Assembly: GCA_012295275.1 (NCBI GenBank)
Contig: CM022676.1
Location: 7,688,607 to 7,752,606, forward strand
Source of the DNA: Chrysomallon squamiferum
Lineage: Eukaryota > Mollusca > Gastropoda > Neomphalida > Peltospiridae
Direction of reading: 5' to 3'
Length of the DNA: 64,000 nt
Shown here piece by piece: positions 37,143 to 55,824 of this stretch. The notes under the pieces were generated by a model. That model did no database searches. It was not told where the DNA came from and was given only the letters and a program-made list of their open reading frames with translations. Made by a program: the position numbers and the translations under genes. The number at the start of each line of letters is the position of its first letter. Position 1 is the first letter of the stretch.

Positions 37143-37262
37143 CGCGCTCTGTAGAGGACAGCACTCATTTAGAAAAAGGATTTGCCATCGGTTTTGGAAC
37201 TTGCTTTTTTCTGTCTGTTATCATTAACATTGTCGTTGTTTTCTTCTTCCGATACAAAAAAA
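37143..37262 (+). CDS. Transmembrane exon, gene C
   Basis: 120 bp, phase 1-1. Stalk RSVEDSTHLEKG, membrane core GFGTCFFLSVIINIVVVFFF and basic RYKK. An Asn lies inside the membrane segment. Confidence 0.7.
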
Positions 37263-37840
37263 GTATTTATTTGCTTGTTTGTTTGTTTGTTTGTTTGTTT
37301 CATTTTAATTTATTTTTGATTTTTTGACTTTATATTCTTTTTTATATATTCATTCATCCATTTGCTCGTTCGTTCATTATTTCCTTCATTTGTTTGTTTC
37401 TTTGTTAGTATGTATGTATATTTACTTATGTGTTTTAGCATTTGAATTACACTTACCTATAGAATGAAGAGGAGATAAATCAAGTGTAACTGACACAATT
37501 TGTTTACGTAGAGTCATCAAACCTGTTTTTCAGATCATCTATGCATTTCTGCCATTCTTATGTATATATGGATAGGTAGATATGCAAAGAGTAAGAGATA
37601 AGTTATATGTAAAAACATACACTTAAGCATATTCATTTTTATAAATTGATATATATTAATGTGATTATAGTTATCTCTGCACGCACTTTTGTATAAACTT
37701 TTTATCCATGTATAGATAATCACACACACACACACACACACACAGACACACACACACAGATACGTATTAATGCGATTATTTTATCTCTTCACAAAACAAT
37801 TTTTATATAAAGGAAAACATAATTTCATTCCATGTTTCAG

Positions 37841-37947
37841 GTAATGAGACTGCGCTTGCAGCTGAAAATCAAGATACAGAAAATCCATGTAATCATCTAA
37901 ATGAAAGACGAAATGATGTTCCAGAGAACGGCATAACCCTTATGACA
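37841..37947 (+). pseudogene. Tail exon with both ITAM tyrosines lost, gene C
   Basis: Clearly related to the beta type (NERRNDVP kept), but YSTL is CNHL and YDVL is ENGI. Length 107 bp breaks the phase. Bounded by TTTCAG and GTATGT. Confidence 0.6.
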
Positions 37948-38265
37948 GTATGTGAATTGATATTAATGAATCGTAGAGAAGAAAAGAAGTATTGTTTTCT
38001 TAATCACAGACTTATAAGTAAGAAAATTTGATAAAAAAAAATTAAACAAGGTTAATAAAAAGACTCTGTACATTTAGTACAGAACAAACACGTGAAAAAA
38101 CTGAAAATAAAATCCGAACTAACCTGGACTGTAAAATTTCAAAAAATGTTATGGATTTTTAAAACATGCAGTTTATGTGAATATAAAAAAAATGAAATGT
38201 GTTGGCCATAAAAATATGTTACGAGTTAGAATTTATTTCTCACAAATTCGATATTATGGATGAAC

Positions 38266-38340
38266 GTCAAGACACAAAAGAATCCACATAATTATCTAAA
38301 TGAAAGACGAAATTATGTTCCGGAATACGCCATAATGACA
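38266..38340 (+). pseudogene. Truncated tail-exon remnant fused to repeat
   Basis: The 3' part of a tail exon (NYLNERRNYVPEYAIMT, GTAAGT donor) joins directly to the intronic repeat that usually precedes or follows such exons. No acceptor is visible. It is a recombination product. Confidence 0.5.
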
Positions 38341-39034
38341 GTAAGTGAATTGATATTAATGAATCGTAAAGAAGAAAACAAATATTGTTATAATTATACA
38401 CTTGTAAGACACTTTGACAAAAAAATTAAACAAGGTTAATAAAATATCACTGTACATTTAGTACAGAACAAAGAAATACTGAAAAACAAATCCGAACTAA
38501 CCTAGACCGTGATTTCAAAAATAAAGTTATACAAATATTTTGACCTACCTGGCCATATATTGGACGATCATTTTGAAATAATCCCAATAGAGCAAACGCG
38601 AATTCTCGATTCAAAAAATAAAACTGACATTTTTAGACTCCAGCCAGAAGCGTTTTGAATTTGTACATTACAAACACAAAAACCATTTTGAATAAATGTT
38701 GAATTGGGAAAATAGAAAGAGAGAGATAAAATATTTTTTGGAGGTTGACGCTTGTAAAAATTGTGAAGAAACAAGATTTTGACTTACAGATTAATATGAA
38801 AAATTCAGTAACATCAGTTCCTGTCAAAATTTACAGAAAAAAAACAAATCAAATCTAAAGGAATTTTAGTTTCTAACCGATTTTCTGATAAAATTTAATA
38901 CATACATACATATATATATACACACACAGACGTACATGCATACATATATACATACTTTATATATATATATATGTGTGTATATATATATATACATACATAC
39001 ATACATACACACACATATATATATATATATATAC

Positions 39035-39071
<37 letters not shown>

Positions 39072-39301
39072 CATACATACATACATACACACATCAATAC
39101 AGCTACAGAAACACATTCTTATGTGTGTGTATGTATGTAGACAAATATAATGTATTTGTGGATGTGTATTTATATATATACAGTGTGTATATATATATAT
39201 ACACACACACATAAACACACACACACATTATTGCGATTATTGTTTTGCTCCGCACATGACAATTTGTATAAACCATAGCATAATTTCTTTCCATGTTTCA
39301 G

Positions 39302-39390
39302 ACTATCAAACATCAGCTGTACGCGAAGATACAGAGAATCCATATTATCCTATATACGTCCATGGCCCTCTCCTGCAGAATACTGAGTAA
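39302..39390 (+). CDS. Terminal tail exon, gene C
   Basis: In phase 1 it encodes YQTSAVREDTENP, then YYPIYVHGPLL and TAA at 39388. Two overlapping tyrosine motifs replace the usual ITAM (YYPI fits YxxI). Bounded by a GTTTCAG acceptor. Confidence 0.5.
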
Positions 39391-39399
39391 ACGATAAAG

Positions 39400-40478
39400 A
39401 AGAACACAGATTCATTTGTTAAACACACGCTTCTTAAGGCACGTTCCTGAAAAATTAAGCAAGATTATATTGTTAAATGTTTATACTAAAATACAAAGAC
39501 TTCATATATTCAATTTCTACAGTCACACAAGATTTGAACTGTGTTAATAGCTACCTGTGAGGAAAGTATTAAACATTTTAATGAGTTGCCAATCGCGAAT
39601 CTGTATCAGTTATTACTATTGTGTGAACTGTAACTGTAACAAAGTAAATATCTCGGGATATTCATCACGTAAAAGTAACGTATTTACACATATACACATT
39701 ACAAAGAGGAACAAATTTTATCAATCTCAATAATGTCTTCTCGCGATGATGTCTAACAAATGAAATATTCGTCATATTCGCACATTTTATATTCGACATA
39801 TTCGCATATTCGTGACGTCTTGGAATTGTCTATTTTCATGTATGACGGTGGTATGTGAAATTATATTCCTGTCTGATAATGGCAGAATAAAACAATATTG
39901 ACAGTTTTCTATACAGACAAAAGTTTCCGTTCCGTTCTAGTGTTTTTGAGTTACTCAAATTTTTAAATTCAATTTAGACTGAATAAGGCATATTTCCCTA
40001 TGGTGATTTTATGATGATTTTGTAAAAGTCGGAGGACTGCTGATTCTGGTTGTTGTTGAGGTAGCATACATTTTATGTTCTTTTCTGGACGGTTCTAATT
40101 GGTCTTGGGGTTTTTGTTTTTTTTCGTGTGTTTCTTTTGTTTGTTTGTGTGGGTTTTTTTTAATTTTTTTAATTTTTTTTTTTTTTTTTTTGTGTTGTTT
40201 TTTTTTTTTTTTTTTTTTTACAGTGTCCTGATCTGTTAATGCATTACTAAAATATAACTTTTAGTTAACTTACCTCTTTTGTACCAAGAAGTTTTTAGTC
40301 ATCTTTTTTCTTCATCGCATATTGTTGCATTTGTATCTGGTTAAATTGGTACAAAATGTGTTAAACGAATTGTGAGCATGCAGTTAGAACAGGAGATAGG
40401 ATATAGAATATGTTGTAACTACTAAACTAGAGTGTACTATTTTTTGTTAATTATTTTATCTGATTTTATCATATAGCG

Positions 40479-40526
<48 letters not shown>

Positions 40527-40787
40527 TCTTTGTGATAGCAAAACATTTTCTAATTATCTGTTATATTTTCCCTTCGTAATAAAAAAAAATAAAGTTTTAA
40601 TTTTTGTCTTCTAAATCTGTTCGTCTGTTTGTGTGTCTTTCTTCATTTAACACTTTCTCCATCGATTTTTGTACTTCAGCCATTCTGATTTTACATACAT
40701 CTCTTTTCTTTTTTATTCTTTCTGTAATTCTGTATTTTTCTGTTTCTCTACCTGATTTATTTTTCATTCTTTATATTTTTATTTATC

Positions 40788-40827
<40 letters not shown>

Positions 40828-41450
40828 CATACACTCTCTATATATATATATATCTGTGGGTATATATGTGTATATATATGTGTGTGTGTGTGTTTGAGTG
40901 TGTATGTTTAATGTTTGAATGTGTATATGTTTATGTTTGTATGCATTTGTATGTATATATGTATCTGCAAATGTATATGTGTCTGTATATGTATTTGTGT
41001 GTATATATATGTCTGCAAATGTATATGTGTGTGCATATATGTCTGTATATGTATATATGTGTGTATATATGTGTCTGTATATGTATATGTGTGTATATAT
41101 CTGTCTGTATATGTATATATGTGTGAGCTTGAGTGTATGTTTATGTATGTATATGTGTGTGTATCTAAATGTCTGCATGTCTGGTTGTATGTATTCTGTC
41201 GCTGTGTGTGTGTGTGTTGAAAAACCTAGTCACTCGGTTCTATCAGATAAACGGACTTGAAATGCACTGGTTCTTAATCATGATATTTTACTGAATAACA
41301 AGTATATAGGTATTCGTACCATCAGGAAGTAACAGATCGGTATTGAGCAAACCTTATAACTTTGTTTTTTATTTTTATTTTTTGTCTTTTTTAATTAACG
41401 GCAATGAAAACAAGAAACTAGTGAAGAAAAGAAACTAAAAGTTATTTTTA
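39400..41450. other. Intergenic C/D spacer
   Basis: T-rich runs, (TA)n at 40485-40523 and GT/AT-rich simple sequence. No exon with family features was found. Confidence 0.55.
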
Positions 41451-41471
41451 TATTAAACTAAAATAATGGAA

Positions 41472-41529
41472 ATGAGTTTTAAGTTATTCTCTATGTTCGT
41501 GTTACTGGGATGTGTATTGTACGTACAAG
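41472..41529 (+). CDS. Signal-peptide exon, upstream of gene D
   Basis: Reads MSFKLFSMFVLLGCVLYVQ with GTATGT donor. It lies 2.5 kb upstream of the leader at 43971 and could be an alternative first exon of D or a relic of another copy. Confidence 0.55.
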
Positions 41530-41711
41530 GTATGTATATTAATTTTTTATTTATCTGTATCTAAGTTAATCTCATTTAGTAACTGTAAAAATCTGGGTGG
41601 ATTCGATATTATGTATAGATTACTATTACGACCTGGAAAGTAGAAAACATGAATAAATTATTTCGTTAACTGATTTATTACCTGTATGACTGTGTAACAA
41701 CAGAGAGATAT

Positions 41712-41850
41712 TGTACCGCAGAACGCATTAATACCGTGACTACATCATTAACGTTTATAACGGAGTAAATATTAATACGGTGAATTCATGATTACTTTGA
41801 TAAAGCAGAACACATTAATACAGTGAATTAATGATTTCGTTGATAGGACC
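41712..41850. repeat. 43-bp minisatellite, upstream of gene D
   Basis: About three diverged units following the signal exon at 41472. Confidence 0.65.
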
Positions 41851-42323
41851 AGCTTATAAATAAAATTGTGATTTAATAACACTTGATTTTTATATTCTAT
41901 TCCTAACCAGTTTAGATTGTAAGTTTACTATATATAATTTCTTTATGCGCCAAACATGAGCAGTTTTCTATTCTGAGGCAAAATATTATCTAGATTAAAC
42001 GGAAATGAGAAACAGTGCTAATAATATAATTTAAAGTAATGTTATACAATATAAGATAGTACTTTACAACATAATATAATAATATACGATACGATATCAC
42101 ACCAACACAATAGGCAGTTTTGAATTGGGGTTGTTTGTCAAGTTTTGATTCCTACGTTATGACATGTCTCATCAGTTTTACTCTGTTATGTTGTAACTAC
42201 ACTCTATTCAAAACCAGCCATGTATGAAAGAAGACGCACAAAAAATGTTAACACAAAACACATGATACTCTTTCTGCCAAGTTATTGTATTTGTTCTGTT
42301 GTGTTCGGTTTATGCGGGAATGA

Positions 42324-42379
<56 letters not shown>

Positions 42380-42541
42380 ATTAGATTTAAGATCTAAGTC
42401 AGAGTGTGTATATACGTAGGACATATATAATTATTTCAATAAGTTACAGGGTTTCTGTGTTGTTTTTTTTTCAGTTTTATTTCGTTGTTTTTTTTTTAAC
42501 AACATTAACAATAATATTAATAATAATTAAGTTAATTTTAT

Positions 42542-42854
42542 CTCTCGCTTCCAGTTTTACTTCATCGCTGTGTCCTCCATCATCTCCATATCTCCACACA
42601 GTTCCATGTTGACTGAGTTTGACAGATTTTTTATGAGGATGTTTAAATCATCTGAACAGAAAAAAAAAAATGTATTCTTTTGGATGTTCACCACGAAAAA
42701 CATATGAACCATCATTTTCCATGTACATCCATCCTGTATTCTGTGTTATTCACAAACCAGGTAGTTAGAGAAGAAGGATCTCCTCGACAGGTAAAAGTAA
42801 AAGATGAGCCAACAACTGCAAATCTTCCTGATGTTGTTAATGTATAATACTGAC
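42542..42854 (-). pseudogene. Inverted Ig1 pseudo-exon upstream of gene D
   Basis: Minus-strand copy of the Ig1 exon (YTLTTSGRFAVVG, FTFTC, TTWFVNNTEYRM). It meets TGA after about 53 codons, contains a run of T with a frame change, and its donor GT is AT. It sits in an expanded ATT/AAG repeat block where gene A's upstream region has only a short ATT tract. Confidence 0.7.
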
Positions 42855-42893
42855 CTTAAATTTAAACCTTAATAATTTAAATAATAATAATAA

Positions 42894-42924
<31 letters not shown>

Positions 42925-43012
42925 AAAAGAAAAATAATAAATTAAAATTAAAATAAGTTAAATTAAACTAAATTTAAACATTTTATATAACATTTTTTAC
43001 GTTTTATTATTT

Positions 43013-43022
43013 TTTATTATTA

Positions 43023-43092
<70 letters not shown>
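43013..43092. repeat. (ATT)n tract
   Basis: About 27 units between the inverted Ig1 pseudo-exon and gene D's leader. Confidence 0.88.
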
Positions 43093-43093
<1 letters not shown>

Positions 43094-43970
43094 CGTGAAA
43101 CAAACAGCACTGATTTAATATTTACAGTTAATTAGGACAAAATAACTCATCATTTTTCTCTTTCATTCTCAGAGTTGTTTTATGCTAAAATATTGTTATT
43201 CATTCATTCATTCATCTGTCTTTCTTTTTCTCATTATGTTTTTCTGTGAATTAACACATTCTTCCATCCGTCAGTCTATCCTCGGAATGCATGCGCACTT
43301 ACATAGATTTAATATACAAGCACACTTGATAAAATTAACCATCTCTTCCGCCATATTGTTTTTGTTAATTGCTAACATTTCTAAAACTCAAAGCAAATTT
43401 TCCTATTTTTAAACCTTACGTGAAAACATTTCATGAACATTCGAAAACAAGCAAGGAAGGAAAACCGGGGTTCAAATGACGTAGTTGTACACGTTAATTT
43501 TTACTGCTGACGCAAGTTTATAGTTTTAGATTCTTAGTCTTGAATACGCCAGTATTGTCGATCATTTCTTTTTTTTCCTTCTTTCGTTCTTCCTTTCCTC
43601 TCTGACACACACAAATACAAAAAGACACATTTCTATTTATAGTAACTATAATGAATTCCGTTCTGCTCTTTATATAACGTAATATTATTTTACAGTGAAA
43701 AAGAGATAATTAACATTGAATTATCTTACACTGCATCATATCGTATCTTACTGTATCATATTATATTATATTGTATAGTAAGTATACTATGTTATATTGT
43801 ATGAAATCACTTTAAATTACATTAAGAATAAACGCGTGTCTTACCTGTGAAACAGGAAATAAGCACGTGGTAACACAGAACCAGAAAAGAAAACAAGGAA
43901 GAGTTTAAAACAGGAAAGTCGCTAACAAACTATATTTTTATTAACGACAGTTAAAACTATAACAGTGGAA

Positions 43971-51921
<7,951 letters not shown>

Positions 51922-51929
51922 GTGAATGA

Positions 51930-53680
51930 TAAACCAAAAAACAAGTTTATTAGTTAATCATAAACTTCGAAAGGCGCTTTCGTAAAAAGTTAAATAAGGC
52001 TAAATTGTTAAATGGTTTTATTAAAATGTAAAAGTTACATATTTTTAGTTTCTAGAGTCACACCAGATTTGAACTGTGTAAATAGCAACGTGCGGGAAAA
52101 GTTGTAAACATTTTAATGAATTGTGACCGTAACTGTTAAAATTTGTCATGATGTCCTGCACCTTTCCTAACTACTTTTTCAACGTAATCAAACTATTCAT
52201 GCAAATGCATGCATAATAAACTAGAATTATAATTTGTTACAAGATTAATGTAATAACTTACCCATGTCAGAACCCAGAAGTAATTTGTATCCACTAAATC
52301 GACAAAGTTTTGGAGGCATTTGTTCTGATGACGTAATTTGTGCCCTTACGAGTTATCGTTCCTGTTGGTCAATGCTAGTATTAGGAGTTGTTACCTCACA
52401 ATGCAGAACTTACTCTGTACGTCCAGACACATTTTGGCTCAGGATAAATACAGTTCCCTGTCACTGAGACTCTGAAGGTCATTGAAAAATTTTCCAGAGA
52501 GAACAGCTCATTGTTTCAAATTGCGTAGGTTCATGAAAAAGAAACACGAAGAAAGAACACTAACAAGGGAGAATTTTGTCAAAGTCTAGTAGATAATGAA
52601 AATTGCAAATACACGATTAATGTGAATAATTAAAATTTAATATCTTGATTTATTGCTCACCTGATATTGTGGAAAGGTGTCCAAAGGTGAAAAGGAGTCG
52701 ATGAAAATCTTGAATAATCCAAACTTTGTTTAAAACAGTCATCTCAGATTGGCCTGCAGGTAATATATTAATATAGTTCGTGCTAAGAACAAGGAGGTTT
52801 TCTTCGTCTTGTTTTGTGATGACGTAATGTATCTAGATGACGTCACTCCTAAACGATCTTTATTTAGATAGGTAAGAAAAGAAAAATGAAAGAAACTGCT
52901 TAAGTATGCTTTTGTTAAATGGTATTTTAATACAGCATAGAGTGGGAAGAAAACAAAGATTAAAGGCTGGAGTATTCAATGTGATGATATTAGCTAAACA
53001 GAAAATGAACAATTCATATAATAAACATGAAATGGTCTATCAATTTATTAGTTTTATATTTATTTCACTCATATGACGTCAAGAAAAAGAAAGTTTCAAT
53101 TCATCCTCGGCTCCTTGTTATTTTATCATCATATTTTGTAACAAATAATATAAAAACAACAACGACGACGACAACAACAACAACAGTATTTTATTTCATC
53201 TCCAGTGCAATATATTTGTGTAAAATGTTCATGTGTCCATATAAAGTTTATATATATATATATATTAGTATACACATCTTCCCCATATCTAAATATCTAA
53301 ATATTATTACTAAATTAACCCTTTTTTTTCTTAAGTTAGTCACGTTTCTTAAATAATATCATACTTACATCAAACACAAAGCATAATAAATTTATTTAGT
53401 TAGTAATGCAGAAATTGATTTTCCCAATAAACATTCTGCTGAATTTCTTATGTCTGCGACCAATCTCTCTTCGCCATAAGCGGATTCTTTAATCTTATGG
53501 GCAAATTGATTCCAAAGAAAAAAACTACGTGATGAAATACCAAACAAGCTGGTATTTTATTTAATGGATTCTCTAGTTGGTGGGCGTGTATTCTTAAAGC
53601 ACTAATGAAGTTTGTTTAACAATGAGTTTGTAAAGTTTGTGTAAATGATGATAATGAAGTGGATGTCGTTTCTTGCAATA
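51930..53680. other. Convergent spacer between genes D and E
   Basis: The 3' ends of D (+) and E (-) face each other here. It holds the candidate poly(A) signals of both. No repeat expansion, which is unusual for this window. Confidence 0.5.
52215..52220 (+). terminator. Candidate poly(A) signal, gene D
   Basis: AATAAA, 294 bp past the gene D stop. The cleavage site is not determinable from sequence alone. Confidence 0.4.
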
Positions 53681-53684
53681 AAAC

Positions 53685-53721
53685 TCATAGCCTAGTGTAT
53701 TCTTTATCTCTGATTTTGCTC
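53685..53721 (-). CDS. Terminal exon with YTRL, gene E
   Basis: Enters in phase 2 after a T-rich acceptor (TTTTATATTTTAG). Encodes SKIRDKEYTRL and TGA at 53687-53685. A YxxL at the extreme C-terminus. Confidence 0.42.
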
Positions 53722-53792
53722 CTAAAATATAAAAATAATAATCTTAACAATAACAATATAAACATCAATAATGACAACAATATCAATTACAG

Positions 53793-53836
<44 letters not shown>

Positions 53837-54880
53837 GCAACAACAGCTATGGTGGTGATGAGGCTGATGATAAGTAGTAGTAGTAGTTGTAGTTGTAGTA
53901 GTAGTAGTAGCAGTAGCGATAATAATAATAATAATTACAACAACAATACTTTTTTTTAAATCTGTTTCGATTCTTCATACAAACAATATTGCTGTTTGTG
54001 CGTGCGTGGGTACGTCTTAGTATTTGTATGTGTGTGTTTGTGTGTGTGTGTGTGTTTGTATGTGTGTGTGTGTGTCTTATACCATATCATGAGTGTCGTT
54101 TCTGTTATTTCAGAATGTAAGATGCTTTTTTTGAATACATGAATAAGTATCTATATACATGTATTAGTATATTTAATACAATATAACACAGTGCAATACA
54201 TTATAATAATACGAATATAATATAATATAATATTGTGTAAATGGTATTTATATTCGGGGGGTTTTATGTGCTTTTTGTACGTACCTCATTTTAGCCTTTA
54301 AATGTGACAATTTTCTACCTGAAATAATAATAATAATAACAACAACAACAACAAAAACAACAACAGTAATATTATTTGTAATAGTAGTAGTAATAGTAGT
54401 CATAGTATCAGTAGTATAACTATCAGGATTAACAATAGTAATATTTATGACAGTAATAATAATAACAATAATATAATAATATTTGCAATAGTAGTGTTAC
54501 CAGTATCAGTAGTAGTAGTAGTGGTGGTGGTGTTGATAATAACAATAAATGAAGAAAATTAAGATTTCACTGGACAACATCGATCTGTTTTACATATCTT
54601 TTTAAATATTCGTTTCATGGTGTTTTGCAAATTTTGTTCGAAAACTGAGTTATTTGAGTAAATGAAACTTTATATTAAATAATATTAAATTACTTACATT
54701 GATGTATTTCATACAAGACGAAGATACCCGCTACTACCGCCATGAACAAAACAAGAACTTTTCCAGTATCATCGAAAATATTCAAAAAAATATTTTTCTT
54801 TCTTCGAGGAAAACCTGAAGATAGAAAATATGTTAATAATTACATAAATAAATAGTACATATACACAGAGTTATAGATAT

Positions 54881-54940
<60 letters not shown>

Positions 54941-55788
54941 AACTATTTTATCTCCACGTTTTCGCATGAATTTCAGGTGCCAGTTATCCCCTCTATTATC
55001 TTCTTTACTCAAAATCGTATGCGTATGGATAAAAACAAAAATTGAAAATGAGACTTACATTCTACGAGGAGTTTCAAAGATTTCCTAACGGAGGATTTAA
55101 CTCCGTTGTCTGCTTCACACGTGTAATCTCCAGCATCCAAGCACGTGCGCCCGTCCCACGTGTAGTTCACGTTGGTCACGTTACTGACCTGATACAGGAG
55201 CTTTTCCCCCTTCATGATTTTAATCGTTGGTTTAGGATTGCCGTCTGCACTGCAGGACAGAATCATTTGTGAGTCTTGCGAAACAAGAACATTGAAATCC
55301 ATGAAGGAAATACTTGGCTGATCTACGTAACGAAATAAAAATAAAAATAAATTCATTAGTTTACTTGTGAGCAAGTAATTCAAGTGTTTTAGACAGTTCA
55401 TTAAATGTACACAGTCGTTCACCTACGTGAAGTAGAAAAATTAAAAACGTTGACGTGTAAAACATATTCTTAAAATTATTTGTAGACCAAAGATAAAGAT
55501 CCACAGAAAACAAATAAAACAGTTTTCTGAAAGTGTAGAAAATGAGTCATCAAACACTCATACTCACATCCATGCATACGTACATACATAAATACACACA
55601 CACACATATATATATACACATACATACACAGATATATACATACAAACACACTAACATATACACGTACATACACACGTACATACAAACACACACATAGATA
55701 CATACTTACTAGCATACTTAGAAAAGTGTGGATTTTCTGACATTGTGGACCAAGACAATAAATACTAGTACTAGTGTTAATGACAGTG

Positions 55789-55824
<36 letters not shown>

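Noticed and set aside
38866-39294. Tyr/Ile/Cys-rich frames around 39.0 kb
   Set aside because: Generated by TATG/TACA/TA microsatellites before the last tail exon of gene C, as are those at 40783-41260 and 48228-48536.
52264-52467. 68-codon + strand frame after gene D
   Set aside because: No splice or domain context. The minus strand here has a YKLL ending at a GTAAGT donor, but no good acceptor and a stop just upstream, so it was not called as a gene E exon.
52663-52755. 93-bp phase 1-1 open stretch on the minus strand with AG/GT borders
   Set aside because: Could have been a gene E tail exon, but the encoded sequence has no tail motif and it lies beyond E's predicted stop; chance is sufficient in this composition.
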